Assembly: GCA_030748635.1 (NCBI GenBank)
Contig: JASMLP010000181.1
Span: 1-37,454, forward strand
Reading direction: 5' to 3'
From: Planctomycetota bacterium
GTDB taxonomy: Bacteria; Planctomycetota; JACQVV01; JASMLP01
DNA: 37,454 nucleotides
How positions within the stretch are numbered: position 1 is the stretch's first letter; each line of letters opens with the position of its first letter. Below the pieces are notes generated by a model. That model ran no database searches. It worked only from the letters and a program-made list of their open reading frames with translations, and was not told the DNA's origin. The translations under genes were made by a program, and so were the position numbers. Below, piece by piece: positions 10,201-16,919 of this stretch.

Positions 10201-10426
10201 CGGTTTTTGGGTCTCGGAAGAAATACAGGTCGGTTCGAAGAATCGCTCGGGCCGTTTTGGAGGGATGAAGAAGAAGAATGGGGCATTGGGTGCTTTGAGA
10301 TAAGGCCGCGAGTAGAAGAGACCCAAACGGTCCCCAGGCTCCACCGACATCGAGGGGTTTCGCGGCATCGAGGCGATCGAGGAGACGCCTGAATCGAGGA
10401 TGGGCGAGCAGGCGAGATCGGAGCAT
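7214..10426 (-). CDS. mfd: Transcription-repair coupling factor Mfd
   Basis: Mfd removes RNA polymerase stalled at DNA lesions and recruits UvrA. This 1070-residue protein is slightly shorter than the E. coli enzyme (about 1150). It has an N-terminal UvrB-homology region (EPVARIEHPGEISWRGSIVD at about 160-180), an RNA-polymerase-interacting domain at about 390-470 (GDYVIHLRHGVARFLG), and a superfamily 2 translocase module: Walker A GDVGYGKTE near 548, DEEQ box near 650 (VVIDEEQRFGV), TATPIPRTL near 678, and motif VI QIRGRVGRG. The C-terminal TRCF domain includes GAGNILGTHQHGHIAAVGYE. The ATG lies 3 bp after the rnc stop, so translation is probably coupled to RNase III. Confidence 0.98.
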   Translation of the reverse strand: MLRSRLLAHPRFRRLLDRLDAAKPLDVGGAWGPFGSLLLAALSQSTQCPILLLHPSKTARAILRTDLYFFRDPKTEIHQIPRFLSGVEEYDPDSRCAGLRAFTSLESKRPDIHLTPLPALESRYVTPHDWKLRTVQLQTQAPLDPEELVQRCIENTFEPVARIEHPGEISWRGSIVDIFPDSEPHPIRIEFDDETLSSIRRFDLSSQTILSREQRIEILLARSVHPLEESPGVSLQDHLPSNTLVVLWDAAALQEDAGGAEELLPRLASHPCIRFHPSLAFEDPTSIRFDITTLDPLEADLKHFYRDPDPLFQRIDQLLLLFESSSQQKAFKPPPTKTTSCTEHLLTEIGNISAGFHWKDERLAIAHHADCESPLSNPSERSQGHSLNEPIYDLGELLPGDYVIHLRHGVARFLGTEHLEGSSHQAGRECLHLEFARGTQLYVPWTQTDLIQKYIGVRGSQPSLDTVGGKSWKGKQKKVLAALESMAEGMLEVQARRKLEKGIDFGPDDILQSAFEKAFPHTETPDQTVASREVKGDMARSQPMDRLLCGDVGYGKTEIAMRAAFKAIASGYQVAILVPTTVLAHQHEQTFKERFADFPVRIEVLSRMQKPSRRNLILEDTELGAVDCLIGTHRILSQDVQFERLGLVVIDEEQRFGVRAKELIKRWRETVDLLTMTATPIPRTLHMSLLGLRDISTLGTPPRGRKGVRTRVGPAGTNHIAGAIRHELERGGQVYFVHNRIHDIGKTQDFLERLIPEARITYAHGRMSGPQLERIIDAFVRHEIDVLVTTTIIESGVDIPNVNTLIVEDAHRFGLADLHQIRGRVGRGSRQAYAYFLTPYDQRVPESGRKRLRVLEDHQNLGAGLAIALRDLEIRGAGNILGTHQHGHIAAVGYEMYCKLLRKTVSLMTGETLPQQDLPGCHVTLINSSKIPVSYIPSDPLRLSFYRRLAHSRNEEELLTICQVLENDFGPLPPSVMDLMNSTRIRIAATRIGLTLLRELPDRFVLQAPSIEPVRMRLEEQGLAHRLIDFETAHLLIPGSTTPNDLLLTLLGLSLTSGGRYALSSTGSDG

Positions 10427-10429
10427 GGT

Positions 10430-11140
10430 CTAAAGAGGGGAGGGAGGCTGGAAGTCTTCCGTTTCGATGACCTCCAGCGCCTTTTGGGCGGCGAGTTGTT
10501 CCGCTTCTTTTTTTCTGCGACCGGTTGCCGAGGGGAAGGATTTTCCCAGGAATTCAACATGGAGTTCGAACTCCTTGCAATGGTCAGGACCCTCTTCGCG
10601 GAGGATTGTGTAGAGGGGGACTACTCCGTAGTTCTTTTGGCAATAGTCCTGAAGAATGGATTTGTGGTTTTGTCTCGAACCCGTTTCTAACATGCACTCT
10701 AGCACCGACCCGAGATGCTGGATGATGAAACGACGAGCCTCTTCCGTTCCTCCATCGATGTAGAGGGCCGCGATCAGGGCTTCAAAAACATTGGCAAAGA
10801 TGGAAGTCGGGAGGTCGCTGCGGGATGAGATCCCTTTTCCCAGGCCGATGAATGGGTATAGGCCCATATCCTGACACTGCTGGCCGATGCAGGATCGGCT
10901 CACGATGACCGATTTGATGCGTGTCAATTCGCCTTCGCTTGCCCGAGGCAGACGATCGTATAGAAGCTCAGAAACGATCATTCCCAGGATCGAGTCGCCG
11001 AGAAACTCCAGACGTTCATTGCACGGCGTACTTGGACTCCTCATCGAGGAATGGGTCAGAGCCCGGGCCAGGAGAACTCGGTCTTTAAAGGTGTAGCCGA
11101 GAATCGACTCGAGTTGATCTAGGTCTGGGACGACATGCAT
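10430..11140 (-). CDS. rnc: Ribonuclease III
   Basis: RNase III cleaves double-stranded RNA in rRNA and mRNA processing. The ATG at 11140 (MHVVPDLDQL) is preferred over a TTG at 11260 because GGAGG lies 5 nt upstream; it gives 236 residues, close to the E. coli length. The nuclease domain has the signature NERLEFLGDSILG with the catalytic Glu/Asp and the second acidic site in FEALIAALYIDGG. The C-terminal double-stranded RNA-binding domain runs from NHKSILQDYCQ to KKEAEQLAAQKALEVI. The mfd ATG follows 3 bp downstream. The leader can form hairpins, one pairing with the Shine-Dalgarno (see separate entries), which could allow control of expression. Confidence 0.97.
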   Translation of the reverse strand: MHVVPDLDQLESILGYTFKDRVLLARALTHSSMRSPSTPCNERLEFLGDSILGMIVSELLYDRLPRASEGELTRIKSVIVSRSCIGQQCQDMGLYPFIGLGKGISSRSDLPTSIFANVFEALIAALYIDGGTEEARRFIIQHLGSVLECMLETGSRQNHKSILQDYCQKNYGVVPLYTILREEGPDHCKEFELHVEFLGKSFPSATGRRKKEAEQLAAQKALEVIETEDFQPPSPL

Positions 11141-11144
11141 GAAT

Positions 11145-11170
11145 GCCTCCGAGGAAAACGCGCCGGAGGC
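11145..11170 (-). promoter_or_regulatory. Hairpin sequestering the rnc ribosome binding site
   Basis: Arms 11145-11151 and 11164-11170 are complementary 7-mers (GCCTCCG/CGGAGGC on either strand) with a 12-nt loop. In the rnc mRNA the 3' arm contains GGAGG, the Shine-Dalgarno that sets the 11140 start. Pairing would hide it. That the structure regulates translation is inference. Confidence 0.45.
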
Positions 11171-11208
11171 TGATGGTGGGTCCGAAAACTGTTCGGAGCC
11201 GTCATGAG

Positions 11209-11253
11209 ACCCGGGCACGGATGAAGGGTCAGTGTAGAACCTTCTGCCCGGGT
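11209..11253 (-). promoter_or_regulatory. Long leader hairpin upstream of rnc
   Basis: Perfect 9-nt arms at 11209-11217 and 11245-11253 (ACCCGGGCA/TGCCCGGGT) enclose a further 5-bp inner stem (GAAGG/CCTTC) with a 5-nt bulge and 12-nt loop in the mRNA sense. It lies in the 145-bp gap after the HtrA gene and before rnc. It could be a weak terminator or an RNase III target in its own leader, as known for E. coli rnc; the sequence alone does not decide. Confidence 0.35.
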
Positions 11254-11285
11254 TCGTCAATTCGAAGTGGAAAAAGAGAAGCGGT

Positions 11286-12572
11286 TTATTTGGACTTTCG
11301 ACTCGCCAACGTCGCGTTCAAGGTCATATTCTGATTTCCTCGTCGGACGGTGAGTTGCACCTTGTCGCCGACTTTGCGACGAGCAATGAGGTGAATGAGG
11401 TGCTGGGCGTTGCGAATTTCAGTGGAGTCAAACCCCAGTATGATATCTCCAGCTTGCAGACCCGATTTTTCGGCTGCGGATCCAGGAACGACTTTCTCGA
11501 TTTCGACTCCGGTCCCCTTGTGTTCGAGGCTGAACTCCACTCCCAGGAATGGTGCGTTGGGATTTCGACTCAGGTCCGCTGTTTCCGAGCGACTTTCCCG
11601 AGCCGTGAGTTTGGCGCGGAGGATTAATTCCTTGTCTCCACGCTTTATTCGGAAGGGAACGACTGTTCCGGCTGGGTAGGTACCCAGAACCCCGGCCAGA
11701 CGATTTTGGGAAGGAGTGGGGTAATCGTGGATTGCCAGGATTCGGTCTCCCCGTTTGAATCCGGCCAGGTCGGCCTCGGAGTCTTTCGAAATACGCGCGA
11801 CGACCGGCCCTTTACCTTGGGGGTATCGTGCATCCAGGGCCAAACCCTTCAGAACGCCGTGGGATACAACGCCCCCTTTGCGGAGGACTTCCAGGAAGTT
11901 CTTGATTTGGTTGGCGGGAATTGCGTATCCCACTCCCGTATTCACGCGGTTTCCGAAACGGACCGCGACGCGACCGTTGATGCCGATCACTCTTCCCTGC
12001 AGGTCGATGAGGGGGCCACCGCTGTTGCCTGGGTTAATTGCGGCATCGGTCTGGATGCAGTCGGAATACCCCTGTTGGAATCGATGAAGCGCGCTGATGA
12101 TTCCCACGGTGACGACCGGTTCGGCATTTCGCATGCCTACCAGGTAGGGGTTACCAACCGCAATCACTCTTTGTCCTATCACGAGTTTATCGCTATCGCC
12201 CAGGGGACAATACGGGACGTTTTGGCCTTCTTTGAGGTCTCGGATTTTGAGAAGTGCAATATCTCCTCGGGGGTCAGTGCCGATCAGATCAGCCATGAAG
12301 CGCTGGCGATCTGGAGTGATGATGGGCCACTCTTTTTTGCTCCCTGCGACGTGGTTGTTCGTGAGGATCCAACCGTCGGGGGTGAAGATGACACCGGAAC
12401 CACCACCAATCATGATATAGGCCGGTTTCACCTTATTGACGGTCTTGACGATGTGATCTTGGAGAGCGAGAACCGTCGCCTTGGAGGAATCGTCGGATTG
12501 ACCCCAAGCCATGGAGGCGGCCAGGAGGGTGATCAGAAGGGTTGAGGATCGGCGGAATGCGAAAGGGTGCAT
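11286..12572 (-). CDS. HtrA/DegP-like periplasmic serine protease with two PDZ domains (intact triad)
   Basis: The 428-residue protein has a signal peptide (about 1-24, ending AAASMAWG-like before Q25), a trypsin-fold domain and two PDZ domains (about 235-320 and 340-425; the second contains VVPGSAAEKSGLQAGDIILG). The catalytic triad is complete: His74 in LTNNHV, Asp104 in GDIALLKI and Ser184 in NPGNSGGPL. It should degrade or refold damaged envelope proteins. It is the last of three tandem paralogues transcribed from 14736 leftwards, and the only one with all three catalytic residues; the gap to the preceding gene is 20 bp. The exact orthologue (DegP, DegQ, DegS) is not assigned. Confidence 0.95.
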   Translation of the reverse strand: MHPFAFRRSSTLLITLLAASMAWGQSDDSSKATVLALQDHIVKTVNKVKPAYIMIGGGSGVIFTPDGWILTNNHVAGSKKEWPIITPDRQRFMADLIGTDPRGDIALLKIRDLKEGQNVPYCPLGDSDKLVIGQRVIAVGNPYLVGMRNAEPVVTVGIISALHRFQQGYSDCIQTDAAINPGNSGGPLIDLQGRVIGINGRVAVRFGNRVNTGVGYAIPANQIKNFLEVLRKGGVVSHGVLKGLALDARYPQGKGPVVARISKDSEADLAGFKRGDRILAIHDYPTPSQNRLAGVLGTYPAGTVVPFRIKRGDKELILRAKLTARESRSETADLSRNPNAPFLGVEFSLEHKGTGVEIEKVVPGSAAEKSGLQAGDIILGFDSTEIRNAQHLIHLIARRKVGDKVQLTVRRGNQNMTLNATLASRKSK

Positions 12573-12592
12573 GGTGTTTTCTCTTTGAGGGG

Positions 12593-13663
12593 CTATCGGC
12601 TGCCGAGGACGACCTGGAAAGGGATTTCCTTGTCGCCTCTGAGAATGGTGATAGATATTTTTTTCCCTGCCCCCGCGCGGCGGATGGCAGTGACCAGTCC
12701 TTGTAGATCGTTGATCCGATTTCCGTTGAGTTTGATCAGAAGGTCGCCTTTTTTGATGCCGGCTTTGGCTGCGGCGGTGTTGGGGTGAACTTCACGAATG
12801 CGTATTCCCTTGCGGGGTTTGTCGGTCGCTTCGCCAGAGATCCCCAGAAACGGTCGTCGAGGACGTTTGATGATCTCGCCTTTTTGGAGGCGAGGAAGAA
12901 TTTTGAGTAGGACAGGAGTGTAGACCGCGAACCCCACTCCGGAGTTGACTCCCCAGTTGTGTTTGGGGTGTATGAGGGTCACGATGCCCAGCAACCGTCC
13001 TTCGATGTCGATGACCGCGCCACCGGAATTGCCGTAGTTGGTACGGGCTGAGAGTTGAAACTGGTTTCCGTCATTCCGGTCCAGAGCGCTGACGACTCCC
13101 CGGGTCATGGTGTGCTGTTTGACATCCGTGCTACGCCCAAGCGCGGCAACGAAATGGCCCACCTTGAGGTGATCGGTTTTAGCCAATTTCGCGAAAGGGA
13201 GTCCTGTCGCCTCGATTTTGACCAGGGCCAGGTCTTTCGATTCGTCTCGACCAAGGAGTTTGCCAGGAAAAGATCGACCGTCGCTGAGGCGGACGGTCAG
13301 GCTGCGTAATGTCCCACTGACGTTGAACCAGGAGGTGATCACGTAGCCGTCCGCGGAGATCAGGACACCTGATGTCGGAGCGATCGGGCGGGATTTGTAG
13401 CGATTGGGGTGTTTGCTACGCTGGAAGAGCTGCTTGAACATGTCTGGAATCTGTTTGCTTCCAGAAGGCTCTTTTTTTTCCGGCTCCTCGGCCGTGCGGT
13501 CGACCTCGATCTGAACCACCGCGGGGATGATCTTGGAGGATGCTTTTCTCCACACATGCGTGAAATCATCGAGCGAAGGAGTTGGGGTGGGGGACTCTTG
13601 TCCCAGGAGGGGAGAAGAGAGATAAGTTGCGAGCAGGAAGAGGGTAAGAGTGAGGCGTAACAT
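12593..13663 (-). CDS. HtrA-like protein lacking the catalytic histidine, one PDZ domain
   Basis: The 356-residue protein has a signal peptide (about 1-21, MLRLTLTLFLLATYLSSPLL), a trypsin-like domain and one C-terminal PDZ domain (about 265-350, VHPNTAAAKAGIKKGDLLIK). At the place of the usual TNNHV histidine motif it reads TSWFNV (110-115), with no histidine. The aspartate region is kept (KDLALVKI, Asp144) and so is the nucleophile motif YGNSGG (Ser213). A charged insertion (EEPEKKEPSGSK) precedes the protease core. It is therefore probably not a normal serine protease and may bind peptides or modulate the intact neighbour. It lies 26 bp after the upstream paralogue. Confidence 0.9.
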   Translation of the reverse strand: MLRLTLTLFLLATYLSSPLLGQESPTPTPSLDDFTHVWRKASSKIIPAVVQIEVDRTAEEPEKKEPSGSKQIPDMFKQLFQRSKHPNRYKSRPIAPTSGVLISADGYVITSWFNVSGTLRSLTVRLSDGRSFPGKLLGRDESKDLALVKIEATGLPFAKLAKTDHLKVGHFVAALGRSTDVKQHTMTRGVVSALDRNDGNQFQLSARTNYGNSGGAVIDIEGRLLGIVTLIHPKHNWGVNSGVGFAVYTPVLLKILPRLQKGEIIKRPRRPFLGISGEATDKPRKGIRIREVHPNTAAAKAGIKKGDLLIKLNGNRINDLQGLVTAIRRAGAGKKISITILRGDKEIPFQVVLGSR

Positions 13664-13689
13664 ACTTCTGATTAACTCCTCAGGGGGAT

Positions 13690-14736
13690 TTACATGAAGT
13701 CGGAGCCGAGAATGACTCGGAATTTCAGTCGCTTTTGGTCTCGAATCACGTAGACCGTGATGTTATCCCCAGGTTTACGGGGACGGATCGTGTTTGCAAA
13801 GGTGGGAAGATCTCGGATGAATTCATCGCCAAGCGCGGTGATGATGTCACCGACTTGGATACCGGCATCCGCGGCCGCGCTGCCGACCATGACTTCCAAC
13901 ACCTCCATGCCCAAGCTGTTAGGGCGGACTCGAACTCCCAGGTACCCACCTCCCGCCGGTTTGGGTTTGAAAATTCGGACCTGCGGAGTGCGAGCTACGA
14001 ACTGCTTGAGTGTACCGGCCCGGAATTCATCGAGGAACGCTTTCGCAATATTGGAGGGGACTGCGACTCCTAGCCAGCGAGAGTAGCTGAGGGATTGATT
14101 GACGATTCCGATCACTTCCCCGCGGCTGTTGAGTAGCGGTCCTCCAAAGGAGCCTGGATTGACGGCCGAATCGGTTTCGAAAACTTTACCTTTGTAAAGT
14201 TTTTCTCCCTGGTTGATGGTGTAGATTCCGCTGATGCTCCCCAGGGAGAGGGCGGGTTGATTGACGCGTTGATAGGAGCCGTAGGGGTTGCCGATCGACA
14301 TCACCGTATCGCCGACCTGGACCCGATCGCTATCAGCCAAGGGGATGGGGGTGAGTTCTGTCTTCCCCTGAACCTGCAGAAGGCTTAGGTTGCGGGTGCG
14401 GTCGACAACCAGCACCTTGGCCTGGACGCGACGATGATCCCAGAGTTGAATCGCGACAGATCCGACCTGATTGGGGATCAGGTTGGAACTGGTGAGGACC
14501 AGCTTCTTGTCGACCACGATTCCACTCCCCGAAGACGTCTGTTTGCGACCGAAGAGGGATGGAGTTTCAACGAGGACGCAAGTCACGGACTTCTTGGATC
14601 GCTCGAAGAGCTGACGAAAAGAGCGATCGAGGCTCTGCAGAAGTGGGCTCTCGGTATTTTCCTGAGCGAGGACTGTGGAGGAACCCGAGAAGATCCAAAG
14701 AGCGAGCAAGAAGGTGACAAGAATACGATGGGCCAC
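13690..14736 (-). CDS. HtrA-like pseudoprotease with all three catalytic residues replaced, one PDZ domain
   Basis: The start is the GTG at 14736, supported by GGAGG 5 nt upstream. The 348-residue product has a signal peptide (about 1-24, VTFLLALWIFSGSSTVLA), a trypsin-like fold and a PDZ domain (about 255-345, GYLGVRVR and GSAAADAGIQVGDIITALG). Aligned with HtrA motifs, the histidine is Asn85 (LTSSNL), the aspartate is Asn116 (RNLSLLQV) and the serine is Phe197 (NPGSFGGPL). The surrounding fold motifs are well kept and the frame is intact, so this looks like a maintained non-catalytic protein, not a decaying gene. It is the first gene of the HtrA trio and lies divergent to lysC, so the cluster promoter should be in 14737-14952. 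Confidence 0.9.
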   Translation of the reverse strand: MAHRILVTFLLALWIFSGSSTVLAQENTESPLLQSLDRSFRQLFERSKKSVTCVLVETPSLFGRKQTSSGSGIVVDKKLVLTSSNLIPNQVGSVAIQLWDHRRVQAKVLVVDRTRNLSLLQVQGKTELTPIPLADSDRVQVGDTVMSIGNPYGSYQRVNQPALSLGSISGIYTINQGEKLYKGKVFETDSAVNPGSFGGPLLNSRGEVIGIVNQSLSYSRWLGVAVPSNIAKAFLDEFRAGTLKQFVARTPQVRIFKPKPAGGGYLGVRVRPNSLGMEVLEVMVGSAAADAGIQVGDIITALGDEFIRDLPTFANTIRPRKPGDNITVYVIRDQKRLKFRVILGSDFM

Positions 14737-14888
14737 GGAAACCTCCGGCTGGGAAGCTTGGAAAACGGAAAGGAAGAAAGCACAATCATAACGACCCGTA
14801 GCGTGGGGGAAATAGGAGATTCCTGGCTCTTTTCGAGACCGTCTGGGTGCTTTGACGTACTATACGGATTCGATGCAGGTAGTGTTGG

Positions 14889-14934
14889 CCCAGAATCCTT
14901 GCTGTGAAGCGGCGACCAGAGAAGGGATTCTGGG
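14889..14934 (+). promoter_or_regulatory. Inverted repeat in the lysC leader
   Basis: Two perfect 10-nt arms, CCCAGAATCC at 14889-14898 and its complement at 14925-14934, enclose 26 nt and end 18 bp before the lysC ATG. There is no following T-tract. It could be a leader hairpin or an operator. No lysine riboswitch core was recognised. Confidence 0.4.
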
Positions 14935-14952
14935 GTAAACTGAGGACGATTT

Positions 14953-16275
14953 ATGATCGTAATGAAATTTGGTGGCACCTCGGTTGGGGATGCTCAACAG
15001 ATCCAGAAAGTTTCATCCCTGGTGCGGGATCGACTCGAATGTCGACCGCTGGTGGTACTTTCCGCCCACGCGGGGGTCACCGATGCGCTGATTCAGGCGG
15101 CTCATGAAGCTCCGGCGGGGGGAGATAACCTGAAAGCTCTTCGGGTTCGTCATGAAACTCTCTGCGCCGATCTGGGGCTCGATCCGGGTCGGGTCTATGG
15201 GAGTCTGTTCGATGAACTGTCCGATCTTTTACGAGGTATCGCGCTCATCAAGGAGGTGACTCCGAGAACTCTGGATTACTGCCTCTCTTTTGGAGAGCGT
15301 TTGTCGACTCGAACGGTAGCCTCTTATTTCGAATCGGTGGGCATCCTTTCGCATGCCGTCCCCTCGTACCGATTAGGTTTTGTGACCGACAACGCTTTCG
15401 GGCAGGCGAGTCCTCTTCCCGGTATCGGTGAGGAGATTGCAAGGCGCGTGTCGGAGTTGAAGGGGGTGGGGGTTACTACGGGATTTATCGCTCGAAATCG
15501 AAAGGGTGAATTCACTACTTTGGGGCGGGGGGGGAGCGATTTCACGGCGGCTCTTTTCGGTGAATATCTGGATGCGAAAGAGATTCAGATCTGGACGGAT
15601 GTCGATGGTGTCATGACTGCGGATCCGAAGATCGTTTCCGGGGCCCGTCCGATCGCGGAGTTGTCGTTCGAGGAGGCCAGTGAACTGGCCTATTACGGAG
15701 CGAAGGTCCTTCATCCCTCCACGATCATCCCAGCCGTTCGGAAAAATATTCCGGTTCGTGTACTCAATACGCGGGAACCGGACCATCTCGGAACGGTGAT
15801 CGTGGCGGAGGGGCATCCTGGTCCGAGGGTCGCCAAATCCATTGTTCATAAGCGCGGCTTGCATCTCCTCAATATTGTTTCCACCCGAATGTTGCTGGCG
15901 CACGGATTCTTGGCTCGGATTTTCGAGGTGTTTGACCGCCATCAGGTGGTGATCGATATGGTGGCTACGAGCGAGGTGTCGGTTTCGGTAACCACCGATT
16001 CGGACGAATTCCTTTCGGCCGCGATCGAAGATCTTTCAGCTTTTGCCGAGGTGGAGTGGGAGAAAGAAAAAACCGTTGTCTGTGTCGTGGGACACGGTTT
16101 GAGGTCCACCGTGGGAATGGCCAGTCAGATCTTCAGGACTATGGAAGAAGAGAAGATCAATATCGAGATGATCAGCCAGGGTGCGACTCGCATCAATGTG
16201 GGATTTCTGGTTGATGATGATCGGGCGGTTCAAGCGGTTCGAGCGCTGCACTCCACATTCTTCGAGGATGAATAG
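14953..16275 (+). CDS. lysC: Aspartate kinase
   Basis: The enzyme phosphorylates aspartate, the first step toward lysine, threonine, methionine and diaminopimelate. The 440-residue product is of the monofunctional type. It begins MKFGGTSVGDAQ (nucleotide-binding signature), then shows SFGERLST, the GRGGSDFTAAL loop, WTDVDGVMTADPKIV and YYGAKVLHPSTI, all conserved in aspartokinases. The C-terminal third (about 295-440) holds two ACT-type regulatory units (HLLNIVSTRML, VVCVVGHGLRST, INIEMISQGATRINVGFLV), suggesting feedback control by an amino acid. GAGG lies 8 nt before the ATG. The 3' end overlaps the next gene by 8 bp. Confidence 0.97.
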   Translation: MIVMKFGGTSVGDAQQIQKVSSLVRDRLECRPLVVLSAHAGVTDALIQAAHEAPAGGDNLKALRVRHETLCADLGLDPGRVYGSLFDELSDLLRGIALIKEVTPRTLDYCLSFGERLSTRTVASYFESVGILSHAVPSYRLGFVTDNAFGQASPLPGIGEEIARRVSELKGVGVTTGFIARNRKGEFTTLGRGGSDFTAALFGEYLDAKEIQIWTDVDGVMTADPKIVSGARPIAELSFEEASELAYYGAKVLHPSTIIPAVRKNIPVRVLNTREPDHLGTVIVAEGHPGPRVAKSIVHKRGLHLLNIVSTRMLLAHGFLARIFEVFDRHQVVIDMVATSEVSVSVTTDSDEFLSAAIEDLSAFAEVEWEKEKTVVCVVGHGLRSTVGMASQIFRTMEEEKINIEMISQGATRINVGFLVDDDRAVQAVRALHSTFFEDE

Positions 16276-16888
16276 GCACGGGTTTGATATGAAGGTGAGA
16301 CGACTTTTTTTCGTCGGTCTCGTCGTCTCAGCCCTGCTGGGGACGGTGGATTGTCGTTCCTTTCATCATGCCGGAGTGGTTGATCTTCGGAAGCACGATC
16401 TAAGTACTCCTGAGGGAACTTATGAGCTGTTTCGTGCCGGGTGTGAGGCTGACGATCCGGATGCGGTCTGGGCCTGCTTGACCGTCTCCTCTCGAGGTCG
16501 AATCGGTTATGGACGTTTCCTGGATGGATGGACGGTTCTGGGGCGTCTTTTACCCCATGTTTCCAGGACGCGGGTGATCGAGGTGACTCCGGGCCGATTG
16601 CCTTCGTTATGTCGGATGGATGTGGGGTATCGGGGCCGAAAATTCGGCTTTTTATTGGTCCAGGAAGAGGGGAACTGGCTCATCCATTATCCTTCGCCCT
16701 ACCACGAACCCGAGGAACTGGTCGAATTTCTGCGGGAGGTCGCCGGGAAAAAAACACTCCGGGAGGAGCGAGGCGAATGGCAGAACGGTGAAGGGGCAGA
16801 AGGTGGAGCGCGGATTTCACCTCGCGGAAAAGAGGTCCCCGGATTTGTTGTGCCGCTGAAGACGAGGGCGGAAGAAAACGGACGCTGA
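16268..16888 (+). CDS. Small exported protein of unknown function, possible NTF2-like fold
   Basis: The gene overlaps the end of lysC by 8 bp; the ATG at 16268 gives 206 residues, while the ATG at 16289 gives a more typical signal peptide start (MKVRRLFFVGLVVSALLG). A Cys follows the hydrophobic core but TVDC does not fit a normal lipobox. The mature part opens with LSTPEGTYELFRAGCEADD and proceeds to a strand-rich region (RKFGFLLVQEEGNWLIHY), a pattern like small NTF2/DUF4878-type exported domains; this is a weak resemblance. The C-terminal ~45 residues are charged and low in complexity. Overlap with lysC suggests cotranscription, not a shared pathway. Confidence 0.7.
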   Translation: MNRHGFDMKVRRLFFVGLVVSALLGTVDCRSFHHAGVVDLRKHDLSTPEGTYELFRAGCEADDPDAVWACLTVSSRGRIGYGRFLDGWTVLGRLLPHVSRTRVIEVTPGRLPSLCRMDVGYRGRKFGFLLVQEEGNWLIHYPSPYHEPEELVEFLREVAGKKTLREERGEWQNGEGAEGGARISPRGKEVPGFVVPLKTRAEENGR

Positions 16889-16919
16889 GCGAGAACGTAT
16901 CTGTAAAGTGGGGTGTCTA

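Noticed and set aside
11141..11260. N-terminal extension of RNase III from the TTG at 11260
   Set aside because: The extra 40 residues are not family-like and the ATG at 11140 has GGAGG at 5 nt.
14737..14952. Possible lysine riboswitch upstream of lysC
   Set aside because: The shared 216-bp region is short for it, and no recognisable core or terminator with T-tract was found; only a simple inverted repeat.
16289..16350. Lipobox in the small exported protein
   Set aside because: TVDC has Asp at -1, which does not fit the small-residue requirement.
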